Shown piece by piece: positions 30,344 through 42,618 of a DNA stretch of 64,000 bases (position 1 is its first letter; every line of letters starts with the position of its first letter). A model generated the notes under the pieces. The model ran no database searches, was not told the origin of the DNA, and saw nothing but the letters and a program-made list of their open reading frames with translations. The stretch comes from Neurospora tetraspora (lineage: Eukaryota > Ascomycota > Sordariomycetes > Sordariales > Sordariaceae), in the NCBI RefSeq assembly GCF_033439725.1, contig NW_026944384.1, forward strand, positions 6,696,001 through 6,760,000, given 5' to 3'. Both the position numbers and the translations under genes were made by a program.

Positions 30344-33103
30344 CTACTCGCCAACACCAAACAGTGCCAAAGCCATAGCCTCACACAACATCGTCTGGTT
30401 CGGCTGCCTCTTGACACTCATCAATCTCGTCAATCCCCCATCACTGCGCGCTTCCTGTCCCTGTGCACCCGTGTTGACACTAACACTTCTCTGCCGTCCA
30501 CCCATCGCTCCTGCCTCAACGGCACCGAACTCCGACGGCACCGGCAAACTGCTAATGCTTCCCACCCTCTTACTGGCATTGCACCTCCTCAAACTCCCCG
30601 GCGGCGATCCAGAAGAACTTCCCAGCCCCATTCCCTGCTGCGCCATCAACGGATGACCCATCGGCATCGGCGGCCTCTGCTTCTCATCAACAAAACCGCC
30701 ATTCCTCAGCTTCGGCGACGGCGACTTGCTCCTCAAAGTGGGCACCGTAAACCGCGGCGCTTCAAACCGGCCACTGCTCCCTCCCGACGCCGAGCCAGGG
30801 AGTCTGGGCCTCCTTTCAGCGCTCGGTTCCTTGCTGATGATCCCCCACAGCTGCTGCAGCCACTTCTGCTCCGCCTTCTTGCTCGTCTCAGGAGGCTCCG
30901 ACTTCGCAGAGCGGCAGGGCAAGACTTCGGCACCGGCCATTTCACGTGTGGGCCAGGGGAAGGACACCGCCATTTCTCGGAGGGTCAAGCTGTGCATCTG
31001 CCGGAGGACGATGCGGATCTGCGCTTCGACGTTGATCTCCGGCTTGAAGTACCAATCTTCTCTCTGTTCGAGACGGTCGGCGATCTGCGTCATGGCGCCG
31101 ACGAGCCAGTCGATCGCGACGTTGTCCGGGACCGAGGAAGCTTGTTTCAGCAGCCAGTCGAGAGTCTCCGGGGTGCCGGATTGGTTGAGAATGGGGATGC
31201 TGCGCTTGTCGTGCTCGCGGTCTTGCAGCTTGAGGATGAAATCGTTGTAGTGCTTCATCGAGGACAGCGGAAGACCGGCGAACTCCCCGCGGTTGAGGGC
31301 GTGCACGAGTTCGTCGCCAAAGGCAATGCCGGCTTTGATACCCGAGTTCAGACCGCGGCCAGGCCAGAAGTGCACCGTCATGGCGGCGTCTCCGGCCACG
31401 GCGACAAGGGCATGCGGACGACGTACGAAGCGGGAGTCTTCGAGCGGAAGCTGTTGCACGCCTTCGCGCACGGCTTGCACGACGATGGGGATGCGCACGA
31501 CGTTGATGACTTCGGACTCCTTGAAGCCGAAGAGCTTGAGTCCGTCTTCGATGGACTTCCACAGGGAGGAGTCGCGGTGTTCCGAAGGCTTGAAGACGCG
31601 GTTCTCGGTGAATCCCTCGGGGATGGATCCGTCTTCGCGGCGGAAGCAACCCGGGGAGCCGAAGTGAACAGGTTCACCGTCCACGCCGACCATCTTGTGC
31701 CATTCGTCTTCCGTCAGCTGCATGTTCAGGTACCCCTTGCCGTCGTGGTCCGAGGCGTTGAGGAGGTAGCGGGTTTGGCCGAGGGTGAGGAACATGTTGA
31801 GCGGTTGAGACCAGGGAAGACCACCGACGGAGCCGCGATCGAAGGCTAGGCCGAGGGCATAAGACCGACCGCGCTCCTTCTCGTAGCCGCGGAAGTAGTC
31901 ACGCCTGACCCAAGAGGCGGCGCCATCAGTGCCCAAAAGAACGTGAAAGTCACCGCACTTGCCGTTCTTGAGCTCTTCCCTTGTGACGCCCTCGGCATGG
32001 AGGTGGATCAGACCGCGCAAGTCGCCATCCTGGCATCTCTTGAGGAACCGATCCTCCACCTTGCGAATCTGGATGTTAGCCGAACCAGGCCAGACCCTCT
32101 CCGGCCGTCCAGCAAACAGTGCCTGGAAGGACTTGGGAGTCAACAGATCCGTGACCGAATCCTGCAGTGTCACGACCTGATCTCTCCTCCTGGCATTCGG
32201 GGGATATCCAACCTCCCCAGTCCTCTCATCCCTCACCCACCTCCTCTCCCACACATGCACCTCAATCATCCCCCCTCCCTTCTCCGCCAGAGAAATAGCG
32301 CTGGCCAACCCCGTCGGTCCTCCACCGACAATACAAACCCTCAACCTGCCCACAGGATACTTGTAAACCACCAACTCCTCACAAGGCAATGGCTCCAAGT
32401 TCCTGTGCAGCGTCGGATCAAAAAAGAAATCCACCACCTGCCTCGCCTTCTCGCACACATCCACCTCGGCCGGAATATTCGCCTTGATGAGGATGAACCG
32501 CATAGCCTGCACCAGCGGCGTCACCCCAAAATCGGCATGTCTGTTCCCAAACACGCGGTGCATCACCGCCCACGCCACGTGCGCGACCGTCCGGCACAGC
32601 TCGCGGTTGGTGATTACGTCCCGCAGCTCCGCGTTCACCCACGGGTTGGACGACATCGAAATAAAGCGCGTGATGAAGATGCGCGCCCGGTCGAGGTCGG
32701 TGCGCCCGTCGGCCGATTCGTAGCGGGAGCCCCATGCGTCTTCGTAGGCTACCGGGAAGGCGATTTCGTCGTGGGCAGGTACCACGGGGGTGGCATGGTG
32801 GCGGGGCTTGCCGAAGCTGGCCGTTCGGGAGCGGATGGTTGGTTGTGGCGGGGAGAGGGTCTTGGTGAGAGTGGATTTGGAGGGTTTGCTTCTGAGCCCG
32901 CGGCCCCGGGAGCTGGAAGGGGGCTGGGAAGGGGGAAGGGGGAAGGAGAAGCTCGGGCGGGACCAGTCTTGTGAGGTTGAGGAGCGTGAGGACATGGAGG
33001 AGTGGTCGTAGCGGTGACGACGGGAGGACATGGAGGAGATAGAGGAGCTGTCGTTGCAGTAGAACTGTTCGGAGAGCGAGGGAGATGGGACCCGGGATGG
33101 CAT
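30344..33103 (-). CDS. Large FAD-dependent monooxygenase, MICAL-like flavin domain
   Basis: Single exon, 919 aa from MPSRVPS; the frame is open further upstream, but the added 69 residues are AT-rich leader-like. Residues 1-110 are Ser/Arg/Pro-rich and disordered. A helical region follows, then the dinucleotide fold RVCIVGGGPTGLASAISLAEKG near 265-290, the second flavin region RRRDQVVTLQDSV, and the GD motif VAVAGDAAMTVHFWPGRGLNSGIKAG near 585. The last 200 residues are again disordered. The flavin part resembles the hydroxylase fold shared by PHBH-type enzymes and MICAL, but actin-binding CH or LIM domains are absent. The substrate is unknown. The 3' end runs to a TAG at 30344, convergent with the secreted protein. 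Confidence 0.82.
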   Translation of the reverse strand: MPSRVPSPSLSEQFYCNDSSSISSMSSRRHRYDHSSMSSRSSTSQDWSRPSFSFPLPPSQPPSSSRGRGLRSKPSKSTLTKTLSPPQPTIRSRTASFGKPRHHATPVVPAHDEIAFPVAYEDAWGSRYESADGRTDLDRARIFITRFISMSSNPWVNAELRDVITNRELCRTVAHVAWAVMHRVFGNRHADFGVTPLVQAMRFILIKANIPAEVDVCEKARQVVDFFFDPTLHRNLEPLPCEELVVYKYPVGRLRVCIVGGGPTGLASAISLAEKGGGMIEVHVWERRWVRDERTGEVGYPPNARRRDQVVTLQDSVTDLLTPKSFQALFAGRPERVWPGSANIQIRKVEDRFLKRCQDGDLRGLIHLHAEGVTREELKNGKCGDFHVLLGTDGAASWVRRDYFRGYEKERGRSYALGLAFDRGSVGGLPWSQPLNMFLTLGQTRYLLNASDHDGKGYLNMQLTEDEWHKMVGVDGEPVHFGSPGCFRREDGSIPEGFTENRVFKPSEHRDSSLWKSIEDGLKLFGFKESEVINVVRIPIVVQAVREGVQQLPLEDSRFVRRPHALVAVAGDAAMTVHFWPGRGLNSGIKAGIAFGDELVHALNRGEFAGLPLSSMKHYNDFILKLQDREHDKRSIPILNQSGTPETLDWLLKQASSVPDNVAIDWLVGAMTQIADRLEQREDWYFKPEINVEAQIRIVLRQMHSLTLREMAVSFPWPTREMAGAEVLPCRSAKSEPPETSKKAEQKWLQQLWGIISKEPSAERRPRLPGSASGGSSGRFEAPRFTVPTLRSKSPSPKLRNGGFVDEKQRPPMPMGHPLMAQQGMGLGSSSGSPPGSLRRCNASKRVGSISSLPVPSEFGAVEAGAMGGRQRSVSVNTGAQGQEARSDGGLTRLMSVKRQPNQTMLCEAMALALFGVGE

Positions 33104-35735
33104 GTTGGATGTGATGGGTCTGGCGATAGTCTGAGAAGAGAAGAGGTTGATGATGATGTTGTACTTGTAGCTCTGTCGATGAGGGTAGCTGTTGATGATG
33201 AGTAAGGTGTGTTGAGGATGTATTAGATATCTTGTTGAGTAATCTAGTAATTTATGAGAGATCGTGATGGTGAGGTAGTAGTGAATGTATTGCTCTCTGA
33301 TCGTTCTCATCTGGGGTAGTTATATCCGTCATGAACCGAAGAAAGCTTTGCCTCCTTTCCAGAACAAAACCACCAATCCCATGTACACACCAGACACTTC
33401 GACCGAGTAAGGTAAGGTAGGTATGAGAGTAGTACGATAGGGCAGTGCCGCACTGCCGAAGCGAACATGGGAGTCAAGCTGAGAGGAGGAAGACTGGATG
33501 CTTGCTGCCTTGGCGCTGAATGAGGCGGGACACCTGGAACAGCTCACTCCAATGTTTTAGGGCAGAGAGGCAGAGTCCAATTCTGGTGGTTGTAGGATTC
33601 CATCGGCATGCAGGCAGCCTACTACAACCCAGCCGAGAACCCTCCCCAGTCCATCGGTCGGTGGCATCGTGCAGCACCACCAGATATTCTGGGGACCAAG
33701 CCATCAAATCGTGACAAGACATCCCAAGACGGCAACCAAGAGGTCCAAGACGTAGTGCCAGGGCAGTCAGCAGCCATGACCCTTCAACTCCAACGGCAGA
33801 ACTGACGCCCTCAACACCCTTTCTTGGCTCCTACTGCGACCTTGGCTGACCAACGACTTCAGTGTAGTCTGCAGCTATTCGTTCATTCAAGCGAAACGAA
33901 TGTCCAACGGAGATGCATGGACGCGGCTATTTTTGCCAGTGCTTGAGGAGTCTGGTAACTGGTTTCTGTTTGGCAACAAAGAATGTTTTCCCCAGTCATG
34001 TTTCGAACCTCTCATGCTCTCCTTGCTTGTGACAGTAACGATGTTTCAGACAGACAGACACTGAAGATGCCAAATCGGATTTGGCTCGTGCCGTGTTTCG
34101 TCTATGGATGGATCTGGGGATCATCCATGGGGATCATCGATCATGGTAAAGGGCCTCATCTCCCATTTTGCTTCCTCGCTTGCGTGCATCGTGACTGTTT
34201 AGGTGATGACGAGACGATGGTTTTAGCAACGGGTAGAAGCCCAAGGGCCCAAGAAGGACATGGGGGGTAGGGGTTGCGGTTGACTGGTGGTAAGCGCGAT
34301 GGTGTGTTGTCTCCTTCAGTCTAGTTGGTCTCGTTGAGTTGGGCAACAGCGTGCCGTGTCTACTCCCAAACCCCCGGCACCGGATCTCTCAAGTTAGCCG
34401 CGTAGCCGCCGGTACGAAGAGACACCAGACACCCAGAAAGAGACCAGAAAAGATTGTGAGTGGCGGAAGCAGACATGACATGCCGTAGGGCCGAAGTGTT
34501 CGTTGTGCGGCGTGTGTACAACATCAAAATAAACTATGCACCACTAGATGACAGCCACGCGGGAAGCTGCGCCGCACATGCCTCATATAAAGGTACCCGT
34601 GAGGCAGTGCGCCCTTTGTACAAGAAAGGACACCAAGACACAAAGACATGGGACTCCCAGTCCTGCCTGCCCTACGAGGATGAAAATCTGGGGACGGGAT
34701 CGAAAGAGATAAAGTTCATGTTAGTGCACAGCCCCCTAAATCCGATCAAAGTCTGGTCGAGCCGAAGGATGGATAGATGGACGGATCAGATACCTGCCTG
34801 CCTGCCTGCCTGCCTGTCATACTTTGATCGCTAGTGCTGTGCCCTTGCAACTGTTGCAGTGCAATGTGCCACACTCGCGATCGAGTCTCGATATTGATTA
34901 CTCCATGCCTTGATGTGGACGTGTACGTGCCCGACGCAGACATGAGAATATCCCCGAAGGAGCTCGGACTGGTGTCAAAGAAAGATGAGTAGGTAAGCTC
35001 GCTTAACGCGGCCAATCTACTTATATCCGATTAGACGCATGCACCAATGGCCAAAAATACCGTTGCGCTTGCCCGTTGAAGAGTGAAGACTGTCTGGTGT
35101 CTCGTGTCGCTGTCAAGGCTCCAGCATCAATGAGTTGCACAGACCAGGTCGACGATGTTGCACATTGATCCTTCCATCTGTCTGGGATGTCATTGGGACG
35201 GACGAGTGACCCAGTGGGACGTCTCATGTTCATTGTGTTTGCACGGTCAGGCGGCGTACAAGTCCGATTGTTTGGGTGTTATGAAGTTGAAGCATCAACG
35301 CCAGGCAGGCGGGTTGCGATATGGGATTTGGGAATGCCCTCATTCTGGGGCACGGTCGCGCACTGGTCTTGTTTTGCTCGTCGGATTCATCGTCGCGATC
35401 CCCGAGTCCGAATCCAGTCCAGTCTCCCCGCAGGAAGGATTCCTGATCGCGACCGTAAATCCGTCACGTACTTTGCAATCTTTGGATCGCATTGCGGCTC
35501 AGTTCAATATCGGGCGCGGCAGTGAGGCATAGCGGATATGCTGGTCGCGCCTTTTTCGTGATATCGTGATCAGTTTGTGTGGCGACGTTGGTGGTTGCGA
35601 TGTCAACGGAAGGGTTCGTCCCGTCTGGAGAAGGGAAAGGAAGCGACGGGACGGTCTTGGCTTGTAGGTGGTCAGTGCGCCCAAATTGGCACATATGAGT
35701 CGTAGATCCACACTGGTTTTCAACAACAATCACTA
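33104..35735. other. Gene-poor stretch, left part
   Basis: About 2.6 kb with no supported coding sequence. Features are a (CCTG)5-like run near 34796 and scattered short frames. It presumably holds the promoter of the monooxygenase at its left end. Confidence 0.5.
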
Positions 35736-35817
35736 GGCGTGGTGGCAGAGTGGTCTAATGCGCAAGACTAGAAATCTTGTTCCTTCGGGAGCGTCTGTTC
35801 GAATCAGGCCCACGTCG
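35736..35817 (+). tRNA. tRNA-Ser (anticodon AGA)
   Basis: The 82 bp sequence folds as a class II tRNA. The acceptor stem GGCGTGG pairs with CCACGTC (one G-T pair), with discriminator G. The anticodon stem CAAGA/TCTTG carries loop CTAGAAA with AGA at 35770-35772. A long variable arm follows, and the T-loop TTCGAAT sits in its stem. No intron is present. Two T7 runs (35840-35846 and 35850-35856) supply the RNA polymerase III terminator. It decodes UCU and, with inosine, UCC and UCA. Confidence 0.93.
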
Positions 35818-35839
35818 CACGATGACCATCAATAACTTC

Positions 35840-35856
35840 TTTTTTTGACTTTTTTT
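35840..35856 (+). terminator. RNA polymerase III terminator of tRNA-Ser
   Basis: Two runs of seven T separated by GAC begin 23 bp after the tRNA end, a typical Pol III stop with a back-up. Confidence 0.75.
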
Positions 35857-38800
35857 CTATGTCGTCTGTTGTTCGGCAACTCGTCTTCTTTTTCTTTTCC
35901 TCTTTTGCAGGTTTTATCTCTTTTGTAAACCTGAAATAGTCGAATGTCATGTGCTGGTTTTGCATCTTCATCCAGTGGTTGTGGTAGATCGTCAGCTTTT
36001 ACAACTTTGAGAAACGTTAAACATGTTTTCGAACCACGAAGATCCATATGAGATAATGAACAGAGATCCGCAGATTGATGTATCCAAGTTCAATCCAGTG
36101 TACGCAAGTGCTAGCAGATATAGATGTATCATATAGTTTTCTCACACGTTCATCACTCAAATGAACTTGAAGTGTCATACTCAAGTCTACCTCTACCAAG
36201 GATCAAGATCAAGTGACCACTTCATACAACTTGTCTTTGGAATTTCGTGGCACGCTTTCTAGTCTAGTCCTAGCAGTCCCAGTTCAACCTATGCTATGCT
36301 GGTGCGATTGTAATGAAACTTGATCAAGTTCGGACATCTCATCTTTTTCATGACCTGAACTTGAACTTCATGTTGTTTCGACCAAGAGACTACCATGGAA
36401 TGCACAGCAAGGTACAACTCTACAAGGCATTACGGATTTTGGGCAAAAAGAAACAGGTCTCATAACAGTCATGTATGTACGGTTTCTTTGATCCTTCTAC
36501 ACAAACTCTCGAATAGTCCGAATCTATCTCGGTGTTGACATGGGTGAGCTGACAATGACATAGCCCGAAAAGGGTTGATATCAGACGGACCACGTTGGCT
36601 CTTCGTTGCTTTCAAACACTTTCACGAGTTGTGAAAGTCTCTTTCCTCGCATGAAGCTGACACTCGACTAGAACACAAACCTCCTCTCACCGATGAACCT
36701 GTCAGGCTCACCTGAGTGTATTAGATCAATGGTAGTGTAAGCCACCATCACCAGAGGGAATCTGTATCCAGCTGTCCTCATAGATGGTATAGCTCGCTTT
36801 TGTCTAGTTCATGAGCTGAAAGTGCTGGGCCCCTTGGGTTTCTGACATGAATGCACTTCACGAGGAGGCAAGACTGAACATCGGACACTCGTTTTCTCTA
36901 TCGGACCGCCTCACATGCTAGAGCCGTTGTTCACTTCAAAGAGGCTTACACTCACAGGTCTCATACATCCTCATCCTGCCTCTGCATTGCCCCAGGAATA
37001 CATCAAGTTGTGGCTCGTTCAGCGTCCGGCGATGACAACATCCGGAGCCAGAACCTTATTGCAGGACTTCAAAGGGAGCCGCCTAAAGCCGATATCAACG
37101 CCTCGCCACAACCTCAAGCCTCATGATCACACAGACAAGCCACTTGGCGCACACTCGGCAACAGTTCGTGCGTAACTCGACCGAGTGCCGTAAAACCACG
37201 CCCGCCACCGCGCTTCCTCTGTGGGGGCCAACATGTCGCCATGTGGCTGTCCACTCTAGCTGAACGTCTGTGTCACTTGAATCCGTGAATCCATCCAGGC
37301 ACCTCCCGGAATGGAGTTCAGGAACCGAAGCCACATCAATAATCCACAAACCTCGCCAGGCCGCGAGAGACATCAAGAGACATTGGCCTATAATTACCTC
37401 CAATCGCGCCATTTACGTCATTCTTCGCGATAACCTGAGGTATAGACACGATCTAACACATAGAGGGAAGGTAGATGTGTAGCCTGGAGCTAGGAATCAC
37501 ATGGTCGAAGCGTGGCTTCGTGGCTTCTTGAACAAGGCATGCTTGAGTCGCAGTGCAGGTGTATCCCCAGGTCTTCAAGGGAACAACATGAGGGGGTACG
37601 CAATCGCTGCCAGCGCTATAGCATGCCCAGCCTATTAGTCGCCAATAGTGGTAGATGCAACTATGCATCTCTGGGCGAGATAGTCTGGACTGGGAAGGGA
37701 AGCTGGGTTTGGGGCTTGGGATTCCTTGTCAGTCTGTTGCTGTGGCGACAATCTCTTGGTCCAGTCCCTCACAAGGTTCTGGCCCCCTTGGACACTACCG
37801 AGCGCGGGATGCCTAGAGGTTACCCCTCAAGCACAAGAACCTTGATGACTTTGAGCCTCCTGGCTGTGACTCTGTCCGTATACAGAAGCTGGATATCGTC
37901 GACTTGAACGCGTGAATCTTGACCATATGCAACACCGATCACGCGATACCGTGTGCGTTGGAAGAGCAAAAGGACTTGCCTCATTCATCCTCGCTCGAGT
38001 GGCAGCGATGAAAGAGACGATGGCTGAGGCAATTAGCTCACTTGAGTGAAGAAGCACGCACGAAACGGCCAAGACTGGACTTGGTGAAGAAGATGAGAGA
38101 GGACATGTCCACCGGACACCCATCGACAGCTGTCCGTATCATGGGATTCCGTCCCGGTATTGCATCGACACTACCAGCCGGGTTTCCTCGTATTGTCTGT
38201 AAATTAATTCGCGATAAGTCGTTTCCCGTTTCCTGGTTCACAAACCTTCAGCATCAGCTCAATCATGACAGCGTCAACTTTGGAAATCAATCAAAATGCG
38301 GTGCTTGTTGACCTTGGGTTGCTTCATGACTCCAATGCAACCGTCGTCGAACCGGATTCGGCAGCTCCCAAAGGCCACTGGAGCCCTCCACAGCGGGGAC
38401 CTTCACCACCAAGCTAGCGCCGAGCATGCAAGTTGAGGAAACACAAAAGAGGCGTGCAGCAGCAGGGCAGGATGGACGGCGAACTGCGCGGGCGTCAAAG
38501 TGCCTGGCGAGCCTGGCAAGAGCCGTGAACGCCGGCGGCCCCGCGTTGTCGTGAACGGGAAGGAGTGAATCCCGCCCGCGCGCACCATAGTGGGAAAGGC
38601 ATAAGACCGAAGACAATGTGAAAAGTGACACCCGAGGCATCCTAGGAACAGGAACACCACAGGAAGACTCTCGATGTTGTCTCACCCTAGCCACATAATC
38701 AGTTTTCTAGGCGTGCATTGTGCGCTCTCTCTCTGCCTTGTCTGTGATAAAGCCTCTCTGTACCACCTCCTTTGAGACTTTTGTCGATGTTGGGATGCAG

Positions 38801-39909
38801 ATAACGACACCTCCAACATTCACTTTGCTTTTTGGCATCTTCCCCGGAGACGCTGAGATCGTGGACTGCCGGTACTTGAGGCCTGAAGAACTGGGGCAAG
38901 GCCTGCTCGAGGCTTGTTGAAGAGGAACTCCAGGGTTCAAAAACTCCGGCGGCATCTTGCGAGCTATCGATTTGCTGAAGCGGGCTGGGGGTGGGCCATT
39001 GCCAAGTCCCAGTCGAACCCTGGCCGAGGGTGGCATCGAGATACGGCAGCCAAGCATGACCAGGTTCTTGAGAATGCCACCCTCCCAGAGTACGATATCT
39101 CAACCAGCTTCCGGTTCGGTGTTCTTGTCCATGCTTCAGAGACTCAGAGACACTTGCTCTTTTTAGCCTGCCCGTCTGTGCATTGATGCCATAGTTTGGG
39201 CTTGGTCGGTGATAACGAGACAAACAGTCCAATATCGACCCGGATGAACTAGCCCTCCACGCCAAGTCCAATGACAGTCGCCGGCCGTGATGGACTGCTG
39301 CTGTTGGTCCAGAGACTAATGAACCCTTGATGTGACGCTCCAACACCATTCCCGAAATGTCAGGTACCTCTCGCCTCTCCCGCTCTCGGCCAGTCATGTT
39401 GTCCATGTCGAGTTCGGATCGGCATTTCTTACTTCGCTAACTCGACAAACGAACAACTCGGGAGGGCCCGTTCTCACGTGTGGTTTCTTCTAGCCATGCT
39501 GGAGAGCAGAGGGTATCCATTCTGGACGGCTGTGAACCCCAACGCGGAAGGTGGTGATTGTCGTCCTGTCCAGATCGAAGTTACGCGCCGCGACGCCGAG
39601 ACTCTACGATCCGGCCTGCGTCTGCGGATCGACAGTGTTCTGTGGATGCAGCTGGCACTTCCATTCAACGCCCAGTATCAACAATGGCGGCTTCTCTTGT
39701 TTCGGAAGGTCGTTTGAGCCTCACATTGGAGGAGACTTGAGGAAGAAGAAGATGAGAAGGACATCCGGTGGCAAAAGTCGAGGATAAATATCATCCAGGT
39801 CATCCCCCGTTTCCGATTCAATCTCATCATCACTCCAACCATCCAGCCTTCAATCCTTCTCTCGTCTTCCATCCTCTCAACGGTTCCCGGCCTTTAAACA
39901 TCAGCAACC
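35857..39909. other. Gene-poor stretch, right part
   Basis: Four kilobases without a recognisable gene. The longest frame (39406-38699, minus, 235 codons) lacks domains and neighbours with splice signals. Base composition is near that of other spacers, with no obvious strongly AT-rich RIP signature. The last 150 bp before 39910 are a pyrimidine-rich leader of the protease gene. Confidence 0.5.
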
Positions 39910-41150
<1,241 letters not shown>

Positions 41151-42618
41151 GCGGTTTCTTCTTCTTCCCTTTACCCAAATCAAAAGAAAAGGCGCAGTCT
41201 AGGTAGGGTGCGCATGATGTTGATGATTGGAATGATGATGGATGAAGGAAATTGATGGATGGATGGATGGATGATGAGTGACCAGATTTGAAGGCTCTGG
41301 TTCACAAATCTCGCTCAAAATGGGAGAAATGATCTCTGGATGCACATTTGAAGGATTGGGCATGTAGATAGTTTCCTCTCTCTTTTTTCGCTAGGTCTTT
41401 CCGCTTGGAAATGATCTTGTTCGAGGGTCTTGGCCAGGCCGTGTACTCGAACTGTTGGCTCGGATTGGTTTGGAGTGAATGAATAAAAGAGTTAAACAAT
41501 ACCTGGTTGTTTTGCTTGGTGATCTTGTTGATGACTGCGTGCTTGCCTTTGCTCGAATGCTTTTTGAGTCCTTGTATGCTTTTGTCTGGCTCATGGTTTT
41601 CGATTCGAATTGGCTCGGTGACTTGGTCGAAGTTGAAGAATCTGTTGTTTCCAAATTGTCGCGGGAAAGGGAGAACAAACGCGAGTTGACGCTAGATTGG
41701 AATAATGTAGTCTGCTCCATCAGTAACTTGTCATGCCGAAGTCGGAATAGATATTGACATAACACATCTCCCGCAAAAACCGCAGATTGGCTGATAGCGA
41801 GATAACTTGGCCGGTAACCGGAATTGGAGGACCCCCTCCACCCGCCCTGCCACCATCCCGAAATACGGACTTCCCCAGGGAGGCGCGCAACGGACGACGA
41901 ATAGCAAGTTTCCGCTCGAAAGCTGTCAAGCAACATCAGGAAAAGAGGAGTGATGGCTTCGGTATGATTGGAAGAAAGAGCATGTATGAAACAAGTGGCG
42001 TAGAAGTACCCGACAAGTCCTTCCTCATCCGCTCAATCGGGACCAAGTCGGGGCGAGGTGACTTCATCACTGCTCCGGAAACGTCTTGCTCAAGGCTCGA
42101 GGTGTGGTGGCACGCATCCAGCATGGCGTTGAGATGACAGGTTGACAGGTTGACAGATTACCGGAAAGGCTTAGAAGGGAAACGGCACTGGGGGTCCCCA
42201 AAGCGAAGGGACATGGGGATGAGACGGAAACAGCCGAACAAACCAACAAAGCAGTGCGATCGAACGAAACAAGTGCAGTAATTTCAATGTATATACTCGT
42301 CTGTCAATGTCAAAGTCAAAATCATGCTCTATCCTGTCATGCCGTGCCTGCCCGCCTCGTGCCCACAGGACGGGCCATCAATGCCGTGCCGATCAGTGTC
42401 CAACATAGATCGCCATCATCGTCAACTCCTTGTATAGGCCATGAGACCAATGCTGTATGTGTAAACAATTCTTCCATGCTTTCCATGCAGTGTGCAGTGG
42501 GTATCGTAGAGGTATCAATAATCTCGCAAAAAAAGCAGCAACGCAATAACCAAAAAAAAGCAACGCAAAACCAACTCCTTTCTACCGCGCGCACATCCAA
42601 AAGACGAGCAACAAGTAA
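41151..42618. other. Convergent spacer, protease / Vps62-like gene
   Basis: About 1.5 kb. It holds the protease 3' UTR (with a GGAT repeat near 41255) and the Vps62-like 3' UTR. No gene is supported. Confidence 0.4.

Noticed and set aside
30218-31849. 543-codon plus-strand frame opposite the FAD monooxygenase
   Set aside because: The minus-strand frame carries the FAD motifs; this one is an Arg/His-rich shadow.
38699-39406. 235-codon minus-strand frame in the gene-poor stretch
   Set aside because: Composition is not protein-like and there is no start context, splice signal or neighbour support.
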